Positions 52,369 through 62,766 of a stretch of DNA of 64,000 nt are shown piece by piece; the stretch's first letter is position 1; each line of letters opens with the position of its first letter. Both the position numbers and the translations under genes were made by a program. This DNA comes from Cladophialophora immunda (taxonomy: Eukaryota > Ascomycota > Eurotiomycetes > Chaetothyriales > Herpotrichiellaceae): positions 2,356,001 through 2,420,000 of the forward strand of contig NW_015622541.1 in the NCBI RefSeq assembly GCF_000835495.1, given 5' to 3'. The notes beneath the pieces are model-generated. The model ran no database searches. It worked only from the letters and a program-made list of their open reading frames with translations, and had not been told where the DNA came from.

Positions 52369-55061
52369 ATGGACCACCATGCCCACTTCACGCTGCATCA
52401 GTTTGCTGTCAGAACCAGCTCTGATCCCTCCCAAACCGCCGTCTCCTACGATGCTGCTCACATAGTTCTGTCCTTCTTTACCTCACTCATAGGATGTATC
52501 ACCACGCTGGAACTGTTGCAAAGGCGAACGTCAACGAGGGGAGCGTACAATTGGCAAGTTCACTCTCTTCCACCAACGTGGCTGGCCACTAATCAATCTC
52601 GAGGTTTCTTCTTGTGGCATCCGCCATCACAATGGGTGGCATCGGGATCTGGGGCATGCACTTCGTCGGTAATAGAGCTATCGTGTTACAAAACGGAGAC
52701 CCCCAACGTCAGATACTCTACAACCCCGGCTTCACTGCAATCTCTTTCTTTATGCCAATCCTCGTCCTCCTTTTCGCTTTCTACACTCTTGGAATGCCCA
52801 CTCGAGCTCGTCAGCTTCATGTTGCCATCGCTGCCTGCCTGACTGGGGCCGCCGTTTGTGCCATGCACTATCTCGGCCAGTACGGTGTTGAGAACTATGT
52901 TTGCTCATACCGAGTGCAAAATGTCGCCGGGGCTGCTGTCATCGCCGTGTTGGCCAGTTTTACCGCGCTTGGAATCTTCTTTCGATTGCGAGACGCATGG
53001 AAAGACGGCTGGTGGAAAAGAGCCTTGTGTGGTGTCATTCTCGCCACTGCTGTCTCCGGAATGCACTGGACGGCCGCGGTCCGTACCATATACCATTGGA
53101 AAGGCGATTTGAATATCCACGGCAACTCCAGATCGCAAACTGCAGTCATTGCAGCCGCTCTCGTTAGTCTCCTGCCTCGACTTACACAGACTGAAACTGA
53201 CATGACTCCTTTTAGTCAATGGGCTCCTGTGTCATCCTTCTTGTGGTGGCCTTCGTCCGAGGCCGCAATAAACGCACTGCCAGAATTAAATCACAGCGTC
53301 TGGTTCTAGCTTGCGCTTACTTTGACGATGAGGGCAAAGTGATGGTCACCCAGGAAGGGACCTTGCCAAGTGAAAAAATAACAAACCACTATGTTGAGAA
53401 GGTAAGCACTTCTTGGGAGAAGCCTTGCTCGTACTAACCCTGCGTTTTAGACTTTCGGAGAAGATGAACTTGGCAGGTCTCATCCGTCCTACCTCTGGAT
53501 CTTTAAGGCATCTCACAACTGGATAACGCTGCGGGACCTCATTCCCAGCATGAAAGAGCATGTCGAAAACGACCCAGTGGCAAGGAAATACCGGCCGAGC
53601 AACACTTCCAAAACTTTGCCAGACGACGCCATAGCAGGTAGCATCAGCTTCGCTCCAATCTTCAAGCAGCTGTTTTGTGTCACGGCCCAGCAGCTAGCCA
53701 ATCTTGTCCACCAGCCTTTGGAGAGGGTAGGAGTCCTCTTCGAAGAACCCTTGGAGACAGGAACAACCTCTATGCACACGCAATTGAGGATTCACATCAG
53801 GCCTCTATCAGCAAAATCGTACAACAAGGCGACGGAGGTAGAGAACGGCTTTTCATCTCCGCCTATGCTGGCTCGAGGAAAATACTTTTTCCTTCACCGA
53901 CAAATAAGCAAGAGTGAGGCAGCCAGGTTTGCCGCATTGGGATACCGGTTTGCCACCCTTGGGCAAATCGCAGAACCACTGGCTAAGAGCATGCAAGTCG
54001 ACTGTGATGAGATGGTGGCGAAGATCGAGCGCATGAGACGGAGCGCATCACCCGAGCACCTTCCACCGCCTGGAGTGCATCTCGCTTGTTTTATGCTCCG
54101 TCCAAGCATGTACAAAAGTTTCGACGTCCTTGTCCCAACCGCCTCGCAAGACCATTTACCTTATGTCACAATGCAATGCGGTGATCTGTCAAAAGAGCAA
54201 CTCGCCCAGCTACACCGTTTTGATGATTCGACTGTCAGCGAGATTTTGAGGATGCTTCTCGGCCAATCTGGCGGATCACAAATTGGCGAAGGGACCCGAT
54301 GGCAGCTTTACAACACTTTCGTTAAGCTCGTCGATGTCATCGGTGACTATGATACCATGATGCAGGCCAAATTTTCCGCCAAAGCATTCCGAGTCCCATG
54401 TCGACCCACCAATGGCCCAGGTGCTTCAACAACATGCACCTTCCTGACGGTTCGAGTGCTGAGAAACATACATACGTCATCGAGTAAGAAGGAATTGACA
54501 TATGTTCCTTTATCCTTTTTCAGTGCGCAGCAACAGGTTCAAGCAAAAGATTGCAGGGATGAATCATTTGAGCGGAAAGTCAAAGCAGAGTTTCAGCATC
54601 CCGCCCGTGGCGACTTCACCAAGTATCCCTCGTCCATCAGCGTTAAGGGCGGCAGAAGGACGAGCTCAGGGGATTTGACGCTTCAAGGCTCGGAGTCACC
54701 TAAGTTGGGTTCATGGAAAACCGCATTGACTCGGTTTTCCATTATTCCTAGACGTCGAAGCGATGAAGCCACGATTGTTGGGCGTGACAAGAGCATCGAG
54801 GAAGCATCTGACGTTGAAATGGTGGGCATTGCAATGTTGGGAAGCACTCGCCATGGCAATGAGATAGGAACGACGCAAACGACGCATGCGGACATCATTG
54901 AACTCAAGCAAGGGGGAAATGGGCAAAGCAGCTGGGTCAGCGAAGTGTTCGGTCTCTTCCGACTCGGAGCGGAAGGGTGGTCCAATGCAAAAGGGGGAGG
55001 GTACAAATGGGACACAAATGCCCCGCACGCAAATGAAGCTGGAAGGAAGGATTGTCAATAG
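52369..55061 (+). CDS. MHYT-domain membrane sensor protein
   Basis: Four exons: 52369-52553, 52604-53162, 53216-53401 and 53451-55061, phases 2, 0 and 0, 846 residues. The first intron has a GC donor (GCAAGT) and an AG acceptor; splicing gives RGAYNWFLLVASAITMGGIG, as expected for the family. Residues 1-~260 hold seven hydrophobic segments with the diagnostic repeats GMHFVGN, AMHYLGQ and GMHWTAA, whose Met-His residues are proposed to bind copper and sense a diatomic gas such as NO or O2, mainly from bacterial relatives. After the last helix (MGSCVILLVVAFVRGRN) comes a long cytoplasmic region with YFDDEGKVMVTQEGTLPSE, SYLWIFKASHNWITLRDL and a Ser-rich tail. No kinase, GGDEF or EAL domain is visible, so output is unknown. 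Confidence 0.88.
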
Positions 55062-55780
55062 CGCGTGGCTGATACCGAGACACTGGTTCCATCCGGGTGA
55101 AATGTCAACAGCATCCGTGCTGAGAGGGTTGCGGGCTGAATGAATTCCGACACACGAAGGTACGAAATTGGGAGGATAATGTGCTCTGATGTATGTACAT
55201 TGCTACCCTGGTCAATGGAAATATTGCTCCATCTCGCCCAATGCTTTCCTGCGACACAGAAAGAACCAAAGTGAGATTGCGATAAGCTGTAGGTGCTGCA
55301 AGGCTGAGACGCGTGCACCTTGATGCCGGTAAGAAGGGCGGGCGATTTTATTGGCGGAGCATCGGAAGAAATTCTGCCCTGTGCCACCGCCTTGAGCCCG
55401 CCTTGCAATCGTTCCACCATCCACCACCGCAGACATTCTGGCTTCTGGCCTCACATGCAGTCTGAATTGATGAGATACACTATTGTACAAACACGATACA
55501 TTTGTGTCTCGACATGATGGCACGTCGCTAAGACGCACACCTACCGAGGGCGATAAGACCTACACAGTACGCACCTACAAGTAGGTAGACTGCCCAAATT
55601 CGCCGCTTAGGTACTTTACGCCTCGCGGCGCACGCCACTTTCGAGCCCATCGAACTGCCCGCCACGCAACCTACATACCTTTCCAAACCCCCGTGCACAA
55701 GTTCTCGAAGGGAAAAAAAAGGGGGCCCCGGTCCTACCGTTCCCACCCTTCCTCCCACCTCCCGCTCCCTGCGCACCAAC
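55062..55780. other. Intergenic, no gene seen
   Basis: 719 bases. A minus-strand frame (55212-55538, 108 residues) has no recognisable feature. An A8 tract near 55713 lies just before the GPN2 start. Confidence 0.6.
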
Positions 55781-57026
55781 ATGCCCTTTGCGCAGCTCGT
55801 CATCGGCCCGCCCGGCGCCGGCAAGTCGACGTACTGCAACGGCATGCAGCAGTTCATGGGCGCCATCGGCCGCAAGTGCTCGGTGGTGAACCTGGACCCG
55901 GCCAACGACCCGGCGCCGGTGCCGTCGGCGGCGTTCGCGGCGTACGAGCCCGCGCTCGACATCCGCGACCTCATCTCGCTCGAGATGATCATGCGCGACG
56001 ACGAGATCGCGCTCGGCCCCAACGGCGGCGTGCTGTACGCGCTCGAGGAGCTCGAGGAGAACTTTGACGGCTGGCTGGTCGACGGCCTCCGCGGGCTCGG
56101 CGACGACTACGTCCTCTTCGACTGTCCCGGGCAGGTCGAGCTGTTTACCCACCACGGCAGTCTGAGGAGGATCTTTGCCCGGTTGGAGAAGGTCGGATAT
56201 CGTGTGTGTGTTTTGGCCCTCCACCCCTTCTTTCCCTGACACTCTCCCCCTCCAACGATATGATCCGTCCCCACTTGTCGATAGTCTGTAAGGAAAGCGA
56301 AGAATCTGGGCTGACGAAAAGTGATTTCATTGTTTGGGTAAACAGCTCGTGGTGGTCAACCTGATCGACTCGTACGCCCTTACTTTGCCCTCGCTTTACA
56401 TCTCCACCCTCCTGCTGTCGCTACGGAGCATGCTGCAGCTCGACTTTACCCACATCAACGTCCTCACAAAGATCGACAATCTCAGCAAATACCCCCCGTT
56501 GCCCTTTAACCTGGACTTCTACACCGAGGTCCAGGACCTGTCGTACCTGCTCCCTTACCTCGAGGAGGAGTCGCCAATGTTCAAACAAGGTGGCAAGTTC
56601 CAGGCGCTGAACGAGGCGATCGTCCAACTCGTCGAAGAATATGGATTGGTGGGCTTCGAGACGTTGGCGGTCGAGGACAAAAAGAGCATGATGAGCTTGT
56701 TGCACACGATCGACAGGGCGGGCGGGTATGCGTTTGGCGGCGCCGAGGGCGCGAATGATTCCGTCTGGCAGGTCGCTGTCAGGGAGGGCCTGGGCAAGAT
56801 GGACGTGAGGGATGTTCAAGAACGGTGGATTGATAGAAGGGAGGAGTACGATGAGTTGGAGCAGAAGGAGTGGGAAGAGGAGCAGAAGCGGAGGGAAGAG
56901 GAGTGGGCCAAGAGCGGAGGGGCGATGATGGCAGTGGGCGAGGACGGAGATGAGGGAGACATGGACTTACCGCCGCTCAAGGATGGTGGTGTAAAAGTCG
57001 TGCGGAGTGGGAAGAAGCCTTCATGA
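55781..57026 (+). CDS. GPN2: GPN-loop GTPase 2
   Basis: Two exons, 55781-56203 and 56346-57026, phase 0, 367 residues. The donor GTGTGT is weak but a CTGAC branch and AACAG acceptor are present, and the join restores VGYRLVVVNLIDSY. The P-loop is GPPGAGKST at ~9-17; the family-defining Gly-Pro-Asn is at 79-81 in LGPNGGVLYALEELEEN. Switch II is DCPGQVELFTHHGSL, and NVLTKIDNLSK gives guanine specificity. The C terminus is a Glu/Lys-rich coiled region. GPN GTPases act as dimers, with GPN1 and GPN3, in assembling and importing RNA polymerases II and III, which fits loosely with RPC53 elsewhere in the window. Exon 1 is strikingly GC-rich compared with exon 2. Confidence 0.93.
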
Positions 57027-57331
57027 TATTCCGGGCGTATGCTCCCGCTCAGAAGGATGATACCGACTCGACTCTGCCCTCCAGTGGGCATTGCCGGGTG
57101 CAATGTAGTCGGCCGGCTGCTGCGGTTGCGGCGAGAGCTATGGCAGACACAACAGCCATGATGAGGGAGCCCGGACAACCTGGATTGTCGCGGGAAAGGT
57201 GCCGTCGTGTGGTGTTCTGGATCTCTGCATCACTTCACGATTTGACGGTCTCTGCAGACGTCGATTGCTCGATGAGGTGCTCCGCTGTATCGTTAGATAG
57301 CCAATGTTTCTTCAACGAGGAACTCTTTTCC
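57027..57331. other. Intergenic between convergent GPN2 and POP5
   Basis: 305 bases holding the two 3' flanks. No gene seen. Confidence 0.6.
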
Positions 57332-58096
57332 TCAACCAGAATCGTTTTCAAAGTCCTCCTCATCCTCCTCGTCAAAATCCACAATGCTTTCTTCGTCTCC
57401 CCCCACAAGTCCGGCAGCACCGACCCTCTCTTTTCCCTTCAACAGCCCCTTTCCGTTCCCGCCAGCAAAGAGTCCCTCCAGAACCGTATCATCGGCTTCT
57501 TCACCTGCGCTTCGGCCCTGTAGCTTGGCCCGGACAACGTCCCTCCTGGCCTTTCTGAGAAGCTCCTCCTCGCTCTTCCTGATCGTGCCACTCACTCGAA
57601 CCACACGGACCACACAAGCCAGTTCCGGACGCATTGCAGCATCAGCTCCTCCACCTACTCCTCCTCTTCTCCCTCCCGTCCCACCGCCGCCGACAGACCG
57701 ATGAGAAGGCGGAGGGGGTATGCCTGTGAGGAATGTCAGGCTTGCCCAGACCAGGCGGAAGTGCGCGCGGGGCACGCGCAGGATCCCCGTCGAGGTCGCG
57801 GGCGAGAAGTAGACGAGCCGCAGCGCCGACTGCGTCACGGAGGCGCCGTGGTCGCCGAACAGCGTCTGGATCTGGCTGCGCAGGTGCGTCACCAGCAGAG
57901 CCGGGGTGAGGTAGCCCGGCGACGGGCGGAGGAAGAGGATGTAGGGCGGTGTTGTTGTTGCTGCGGATGCTTGTTTCGTTGTCGAGGCTGGTCCGGCGAA
58001 TGGTGCCGAGGGTGCTGCGGGCGTGGTGGAGGACGATGGGGGAGGGGACGGATAGAGGATGTTGAAGAGCAGGTAGCGGTGTTTAATCCGGACCAT
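57332..58096 (-). CDS. POP5: RNase P/MRP protein subunit POP5
   Basis: 254 residues in one exon. The opening MVRIKHRYLLFNILYP is the POP5 signature. The Rpp14/Pop5 fold continues with LLVTHLRSQIQTLFGDHGA, LRLVYFSPATSTGILRVPR and HFRLVWASLTFLTGIP. Compared with yeast POP5 (173 residues) it has two insertions: a Pro/Ser/Thr-rich one at ~17-50 and a Gly-rich one at ~140-160. The acidic C-terminal tail (VDFDEEDEEDFE) is also longer. ACVVRVVRVSGTIRKSEEE is the last conserved strand-helix. POP5 binds the catalytic RNA core of RNase P, which matures tRNA 5' ends, and of RNase MRP, which processes pre-rRNA, both in the nucleus or nucleolus. The insertions are low complexity and probably surface loops. 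Confidence 0.92.
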   Translation of the reverse strand: MVRIKHRYLLFNILYPSPPPSSSTTPAAPSAPFAGPASTTKQASAATTTPPYILFLRPSPGYLTPALLVTHLRSQIQTLFGDHGASVTQSALRLVYFSPATSTGILRVPRAHFRLVWASLTFLTGIPPPPSHRSVGGGGTGGRRGGVGGGADAAMRPELACVVRVVRVSGTIRKSEEELLRKARRDVVRAKLQGRSAGEEADDTVLEGLFAGGNGKGLLKGKERVGAAGLVGGDEESIVDFDEEDEEDFENDSG

Positions 58097-60223
58097 TTTG
58101 TGCTCTTGTGCATGAGGTTCTAGGACGAGAGTTTTGTCACTGTCATTGTAATAGCTTCAACAACGGAGACGAGCTCCCTTTAGAGAAGGGCGGGGAAGGG
58201 AGCGATGCCTTCAATGTTGGTGGGAGTTCACTCAAATTGCGGGTGCGCCTTCGATACCATCGCGGAGAAAGTAAACCCTTTGCCAATTCGTGTTTGTGGA
58301 GTAGGTACTCCAAACATGTGGCAAGGCTGAAGGCGAGGGCTGATGAGGCTGTGGCATCTCTTCGGAGATTTATTTTTTGCTTGGCAATCCTACATGTTCG
58401 CAACCCAGGGTTCCATGGCGTGGACTTCATACACAGAAGACCAAGTGCTTAGCATATCATCTGATTCTGCTGTACCGAGTACCTATGGGTATATGGCAAA
58501 AGCTACGGTAAACCCCCTTCGCCGGGGAAGCTGGGTTTGACTCGCCTCTCGAAACATCAGGCACATGAAACGTGGTTGACCTCGATTTAGAAAGCTCAGG
58601 AGTTCCGAATCCCTTTCTGGTCTGTCTCTGAAACGACACCGAACAGGCATACACGTGGAGAAGAGGGTTTTGAATGGCGATTTGTACGTAAGCACTGTGG
58701 GCAGTGTCCGCCTAGCTACTCCGTATGGCATATTCTCAAACGTCGGTGTTGAAGATCTGTACTCGGCACATGTCGACTTGGTGGTTCGATACATGGGATA
58801 TCATGTGGAGTTCCCACCCTGCCTGCCACTCAAGGTCTTGTCATACCGTTGTTAGATTGGCCCAGTGTACCGACGGCCAAGTGAGGCGCATGCCACAATG
58901 TGAGAACAGAGCAGAGATAGCCAGTCGAAAGGAGTCGGGCACATCGGGTCTGAAGACTCGCATAAGTGGGTATAGACAGGTACTCGTAGACTCACAGGTC
59001 AGGATCGGGTCATGTTTCTCCCTGAGTCTGTTTTTTAGATTTTCCCCCTCTTCACAAGCAATCCTGGGGCTCAACTGAATATCCTCGCATTGGAGAATTC
59101 GGGGGAAGCGCCCTGACATGGGTAATCGCACGGTCTGAGTGGTTCATGTAGGTGCAGGTCGTCGTTTCACATCACCTCCTCGGCGGCTCTGAAAACGATT
59201 TGGCGGCTCTGACTGGATACGGACTGCCCAGTTTCGTGCTTGTGCAGCCCCTGAGAATCGGGAACGGGCACAACGGGGGCAGATAACGCCCATCGAGGGA
59301 AGGAAGGATTTGCACTGTGATTGGGGTCGATCTAGCCTGTGCGAGGTAGGGAGCGAGTGGTGGCGTTGAGAGTGGCCACTGAGAGAACGAAGATGTTGGG
59401 CACCAGTGCTTCATCTGGGCGGTACCGGGCGGGGACAAATCAAGATTTTAAGTGGACGACCGGGGTAGCGTTGAGGGCCTAGGGTAGCCAAGAGGCATCG
59501 ACAGGGAGCCTAGAGAGCCCTGGACGGGAACTTAGGGGAGCCTGGACGATGCCCGTTCATGTTGTGGATGGACCCTGGTCGCCCTGGGCATCTTCTGTTT
59601 GGCGTGACGGCCGCGGCTGCAACTCCATCTTGCTGCATCCTGCATCCGCATCTTCTTCTTCTCCCTGCAGCTTCGACTTTTTCCACCTCGCCCTTGCAGT
59701 TCTGTTCCCCCAACATCCAATCCCGACAGAAAAAGTCTTTCGTTTCCCAAATACCCTTCCCACTCAGTCATTCTTTTGACCCTCCATCCTGCTCTCTTTC
59801 TATCACAAGTCACACTCTTTACTCGACGGTCGATTCGTCGTGGTACCGCACAGTCGAAGCTATCCACTCATTCACCAATCCCAGTGTTTACGCTGCCTTT
59901 TTGTCACCCATCGCCTTCACTCACTAACACGACTTTCATTGAGCGGACTGCGTCCTGCCTGACCAGAAATTCTTCACTTTCATTCTTTACAACGACCTCG
60001 TTTTGATCCAATCTAAAGGTGTTCGGGCGGATCAAACTCTACTACCGCGTCACCACAACACCAAACAAACCGCAAGCCGAAATCCCATAAACAAACGCAC
60101 AAGCCGCCGATCTACCCTTGCATTGGCGATCGCAAATACTTCTTGAATCTCGCGCCCGCGACTGTGTCTGAAAGATATTTGAACCTCCCTTCGAAAACAT
60201 CTCCAGCAATAACTTCGTCCACG
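58097..60223. other. Intergenic, no gene seen; leader of the next gene
   Basis: 2.1 kb. Frames on both strands are short and lack motifs. From about 59640 the plus strand becomes strongly C/T-rich, marking the promoter and leader of the 253-residue gene. Confidence 0.55.
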
Positions 60224-60985
60224 ATGTCTATCTCTCGAGCATTTACCAAGCGCGTCAAGCGCAACCTTGTGGACCAAGCACCATTGCAACGTGGCACAAC
60301 AGTTAGATATGCTCCTGGCACCATTGATCGCAACCTCATCTCTTTGCCAACCGAGTTGATCTCTACGACCAACGTGCAGGCATTGACCGCGCCAGACATT
60401 CGCAGCATCTCTGGGTCGTCCTCAGGCTCAGTTTCGTCGGTCAACGACTCCGATTTCTCAACCATCGACCGCAGTTTTCTCAACAGTCCGGGTAATGACA
60501 ATTCTTCCATCGATAGCAGTGGCCCTGCCACTCCTGTGACACCTGCGACTGAAGACGCCAAGTCATTCTTCGATTTGAAACAGACCACTCCCCTTCTCCC
60601 ATCCATTGCTTCGCCAACCTTTGACATACCTGTTGTCCCGCAACGAGCTCCATCTCATTCGAAGAAGGCACATGTTGATTTATCGCGGAAGCGCTCGATT
60701 CAACGAATGTCGCCACCTCCTGTCAACATTGTCCAACCGGCCATCCGAAGCACTGTCGACTCACCTGTGGAGACCCGCCACCCTTTCGGCAGAGAACTGG
60801 CACAGGTAAACGAGGTCGCCGAAGAGTTCGGTGCCACCGCAAGGTTACTCGATGAGGAAGAACAAGAAATTCTGGGCAAGGGACTTTACAAATTTGGGGT
60901 AGAAGACTATCTCGACGAAATCGCTGGCTTGTATGGCGGCATCTTCGAGGACAAGCTCGGGTCAGTGGCGAAGCCATGGCTATAA
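60224..60985 (+). CDS. Conserved-looking fungal protein of unknown function
   Basis: 253 residues, single exon. The start at 60224 (MSISRAFTKRVKRN) is preferred over the in-frame Met at 60143 because the basic helix is the first ordered-looking element and upstream sequence reads like leader. The middle (residues ~50-190) is Ser/Thr/Pro-rich with stretches such as ISGSSSGSVSSVNDSDF and PATPVTPATEDAKSFFDL, likely disordered and phosphorylated. The last ~50 residues are ordered: NEVAEEFGATARLLDEEEQE followed by GLYKFGVEDYLDEIAGLYGG. No catalytic, membrane or nucleic-acid motif is visible. The two-ended conservation pattern suggests an adaptor with N- and C-terminal binding segments; this is an inference. 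Confidence 0.72.
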   Translation: MSISRAFTKRVKRNLVDQAPLQRGTTVRYAPGTIDRNLISLPTELISTTNVQALTAPDIRSISGSSSGSVSSVNDSDFSTIDRSFLNSPGNDNSSIDSSGPATPVTPATEDAKSFFDLKQTTPLLPSIASPTFDIPVVPQRAPSHSKKAHVDLSRKRSIQRMSPPPVNIVQPAIRSTVDSPVETRHPFGRELAQVNEVAEEFGATARLLDEEEQEILGKGLYKFGVEDYLDEIAGLYGGIFEDKLGSVAKPWL

Positions 60986-62766
60986 AGATCCCCAAGGAAT
61001 TGGGATCTCTCTCGCATTCATGACCTTACGACCTTGGAGTTGAGTGCCGCATCAGGCACAGTTTCTTACACATACATTGCGACACGGCGAGATATGGAGT
61101 TGCTTTGGGGCTGTGGTACACTTCACGAGGGCTCTTTCAGACTGGATACCGTCTCCAGTTCACTCTTTTCCAACCCTTTTTTTTTTCCGGAGGAGCGGTC
61201 ACTTCTGTCTCGAGGGACATTGGGGGAGGGACCGGGCAAGGCAATATCACACTAAGGCACAAATATGGTGATATGGCGTGTGCTTGATGTTTGTTCAAAA
61301 CCTTGAATGGTAATCTTGATCATACCGCAAGATGTTGAAGCTGGAGCAAGAGTGCGTTGAGATATGCAGGCCACAAGATTGTGTTGACTTGTTGAAGCTG
61401 CTGTCGGGAACGGACAGGGGACACATCTCGATGGAGAGAAATTCTGTACAACTTTATCAGTGCTGAGATAGAACTGGTGATATGGAGCTATCCACCAACA
61501 GAAAAACAAACAAATCCATACAAAGCAACTATGTTGAGTTCCTTGATCTCTCTGGTGCAAGTATATGTGCGGCGCGGTTCCTGAGGGCTTTGGATGCCTC
61601 AGTATACGCAAGCTTCCAGTCTGAAGATCGTTGCCGGCCCAAGCACGTTATAGGCTACCAATGATGTACTCGGGATGTCGTTACTGTCCATCTCGCTGTT
61701 TCAGCCATCCCCCAGGCAGGGAAACTTGGGACTGCAGCACCGAGGACGCCTCAACCGACGGCGACTCTTTAGCACCGCCACGCGCCTCAACAGGAGATTT
61801 CCGGGCTGTGGCTTGATAAAAAGCAAAGTGCAAATCTTCTTTTCAGCTGGAAAGGTGCTTTTGGCGCCTTTGGTGCCCTTGGAGGTGCGGCTGGCGGGGC
61901 CGCTTGGTGGATTCTCTAGGCGAAATCGAGTCGTCGGAAGCGAAGATCAGGATCCAAATCCTTACAGTCAGCTCGGATGTCCTGACCTTTCTGAGGTTGC
62001 GAGAGACTGCACTGGAAGGAAGTAGGAGAAGCAAAATGCGAAACCGGCGTCAAACTCCGGACCGACGTTTTGTGCTGTAGCGGGTGGGAGGTTGAGGGAG
62101 CGAGGGGTCTTTCGATCTCTCGAGAGGTACGAGTACGATCATGCGCTGATAATTCCCTGGGAAATCACCAGGGTCTTTGAGTTCAGATGAAGGATAGACG
62201 GCCAGACGGAGAGCAGTCGATAGAGCATGTGCCAGAGAGCTATACGAGTAGTCGGCATGACTTTACCTAGGCGCAATAGGCACAGGCCGACAGGGGTACC
62301 GCCTAGGGCGAGCATTGGCGAGCCATTCGGCACTCCCCAAAGCCCGCCTAGCAGGCATGGCAGCGCTCGGAGCCCCCATAGTGCCCATAGCGGCCCATTA
62401 GCCTCGGTGGCCACGCCCCCCAATTCATCTGCACGTCGGCGTCATGGCGCTGCTGGCAAACAACTTCTGCGCCTGCCACACCTAAACATGTCCACTAAAA
62501 ATCAAGGCCAATGCGTCGAGACACGCACGCAGCATTCGACATCATAGTAAATAGTCGTTGCGGCCGGACAATCTCCAGATGCCTGCGCATTCCTATACCA
62601 AACTTCTGCTCGTCCACCGTGAGACTTCAAGTGAGCCATTGTTCTTTGCTTGATTCTTTCTTGTTCTTCGCTTCGTTTGCTGTCCTCCACGTTGTGTGCA
62701 AGTGTTTTGTATTCGGTGTCAACACCACACGCGTTCGCGCACTTTGGCGCAAGTCGACAACTTACC
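60986..62766. other. Intergenic, no gene seen
   Basis: 1.8 kb. Near 62260-62345 several GCCTAG-type palindromic words recur (CCTAGGCG, CGCCTAGG, CGCCTAGC). No tRNA cloverleaf or gene could be supported. Confidence 0.5.
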
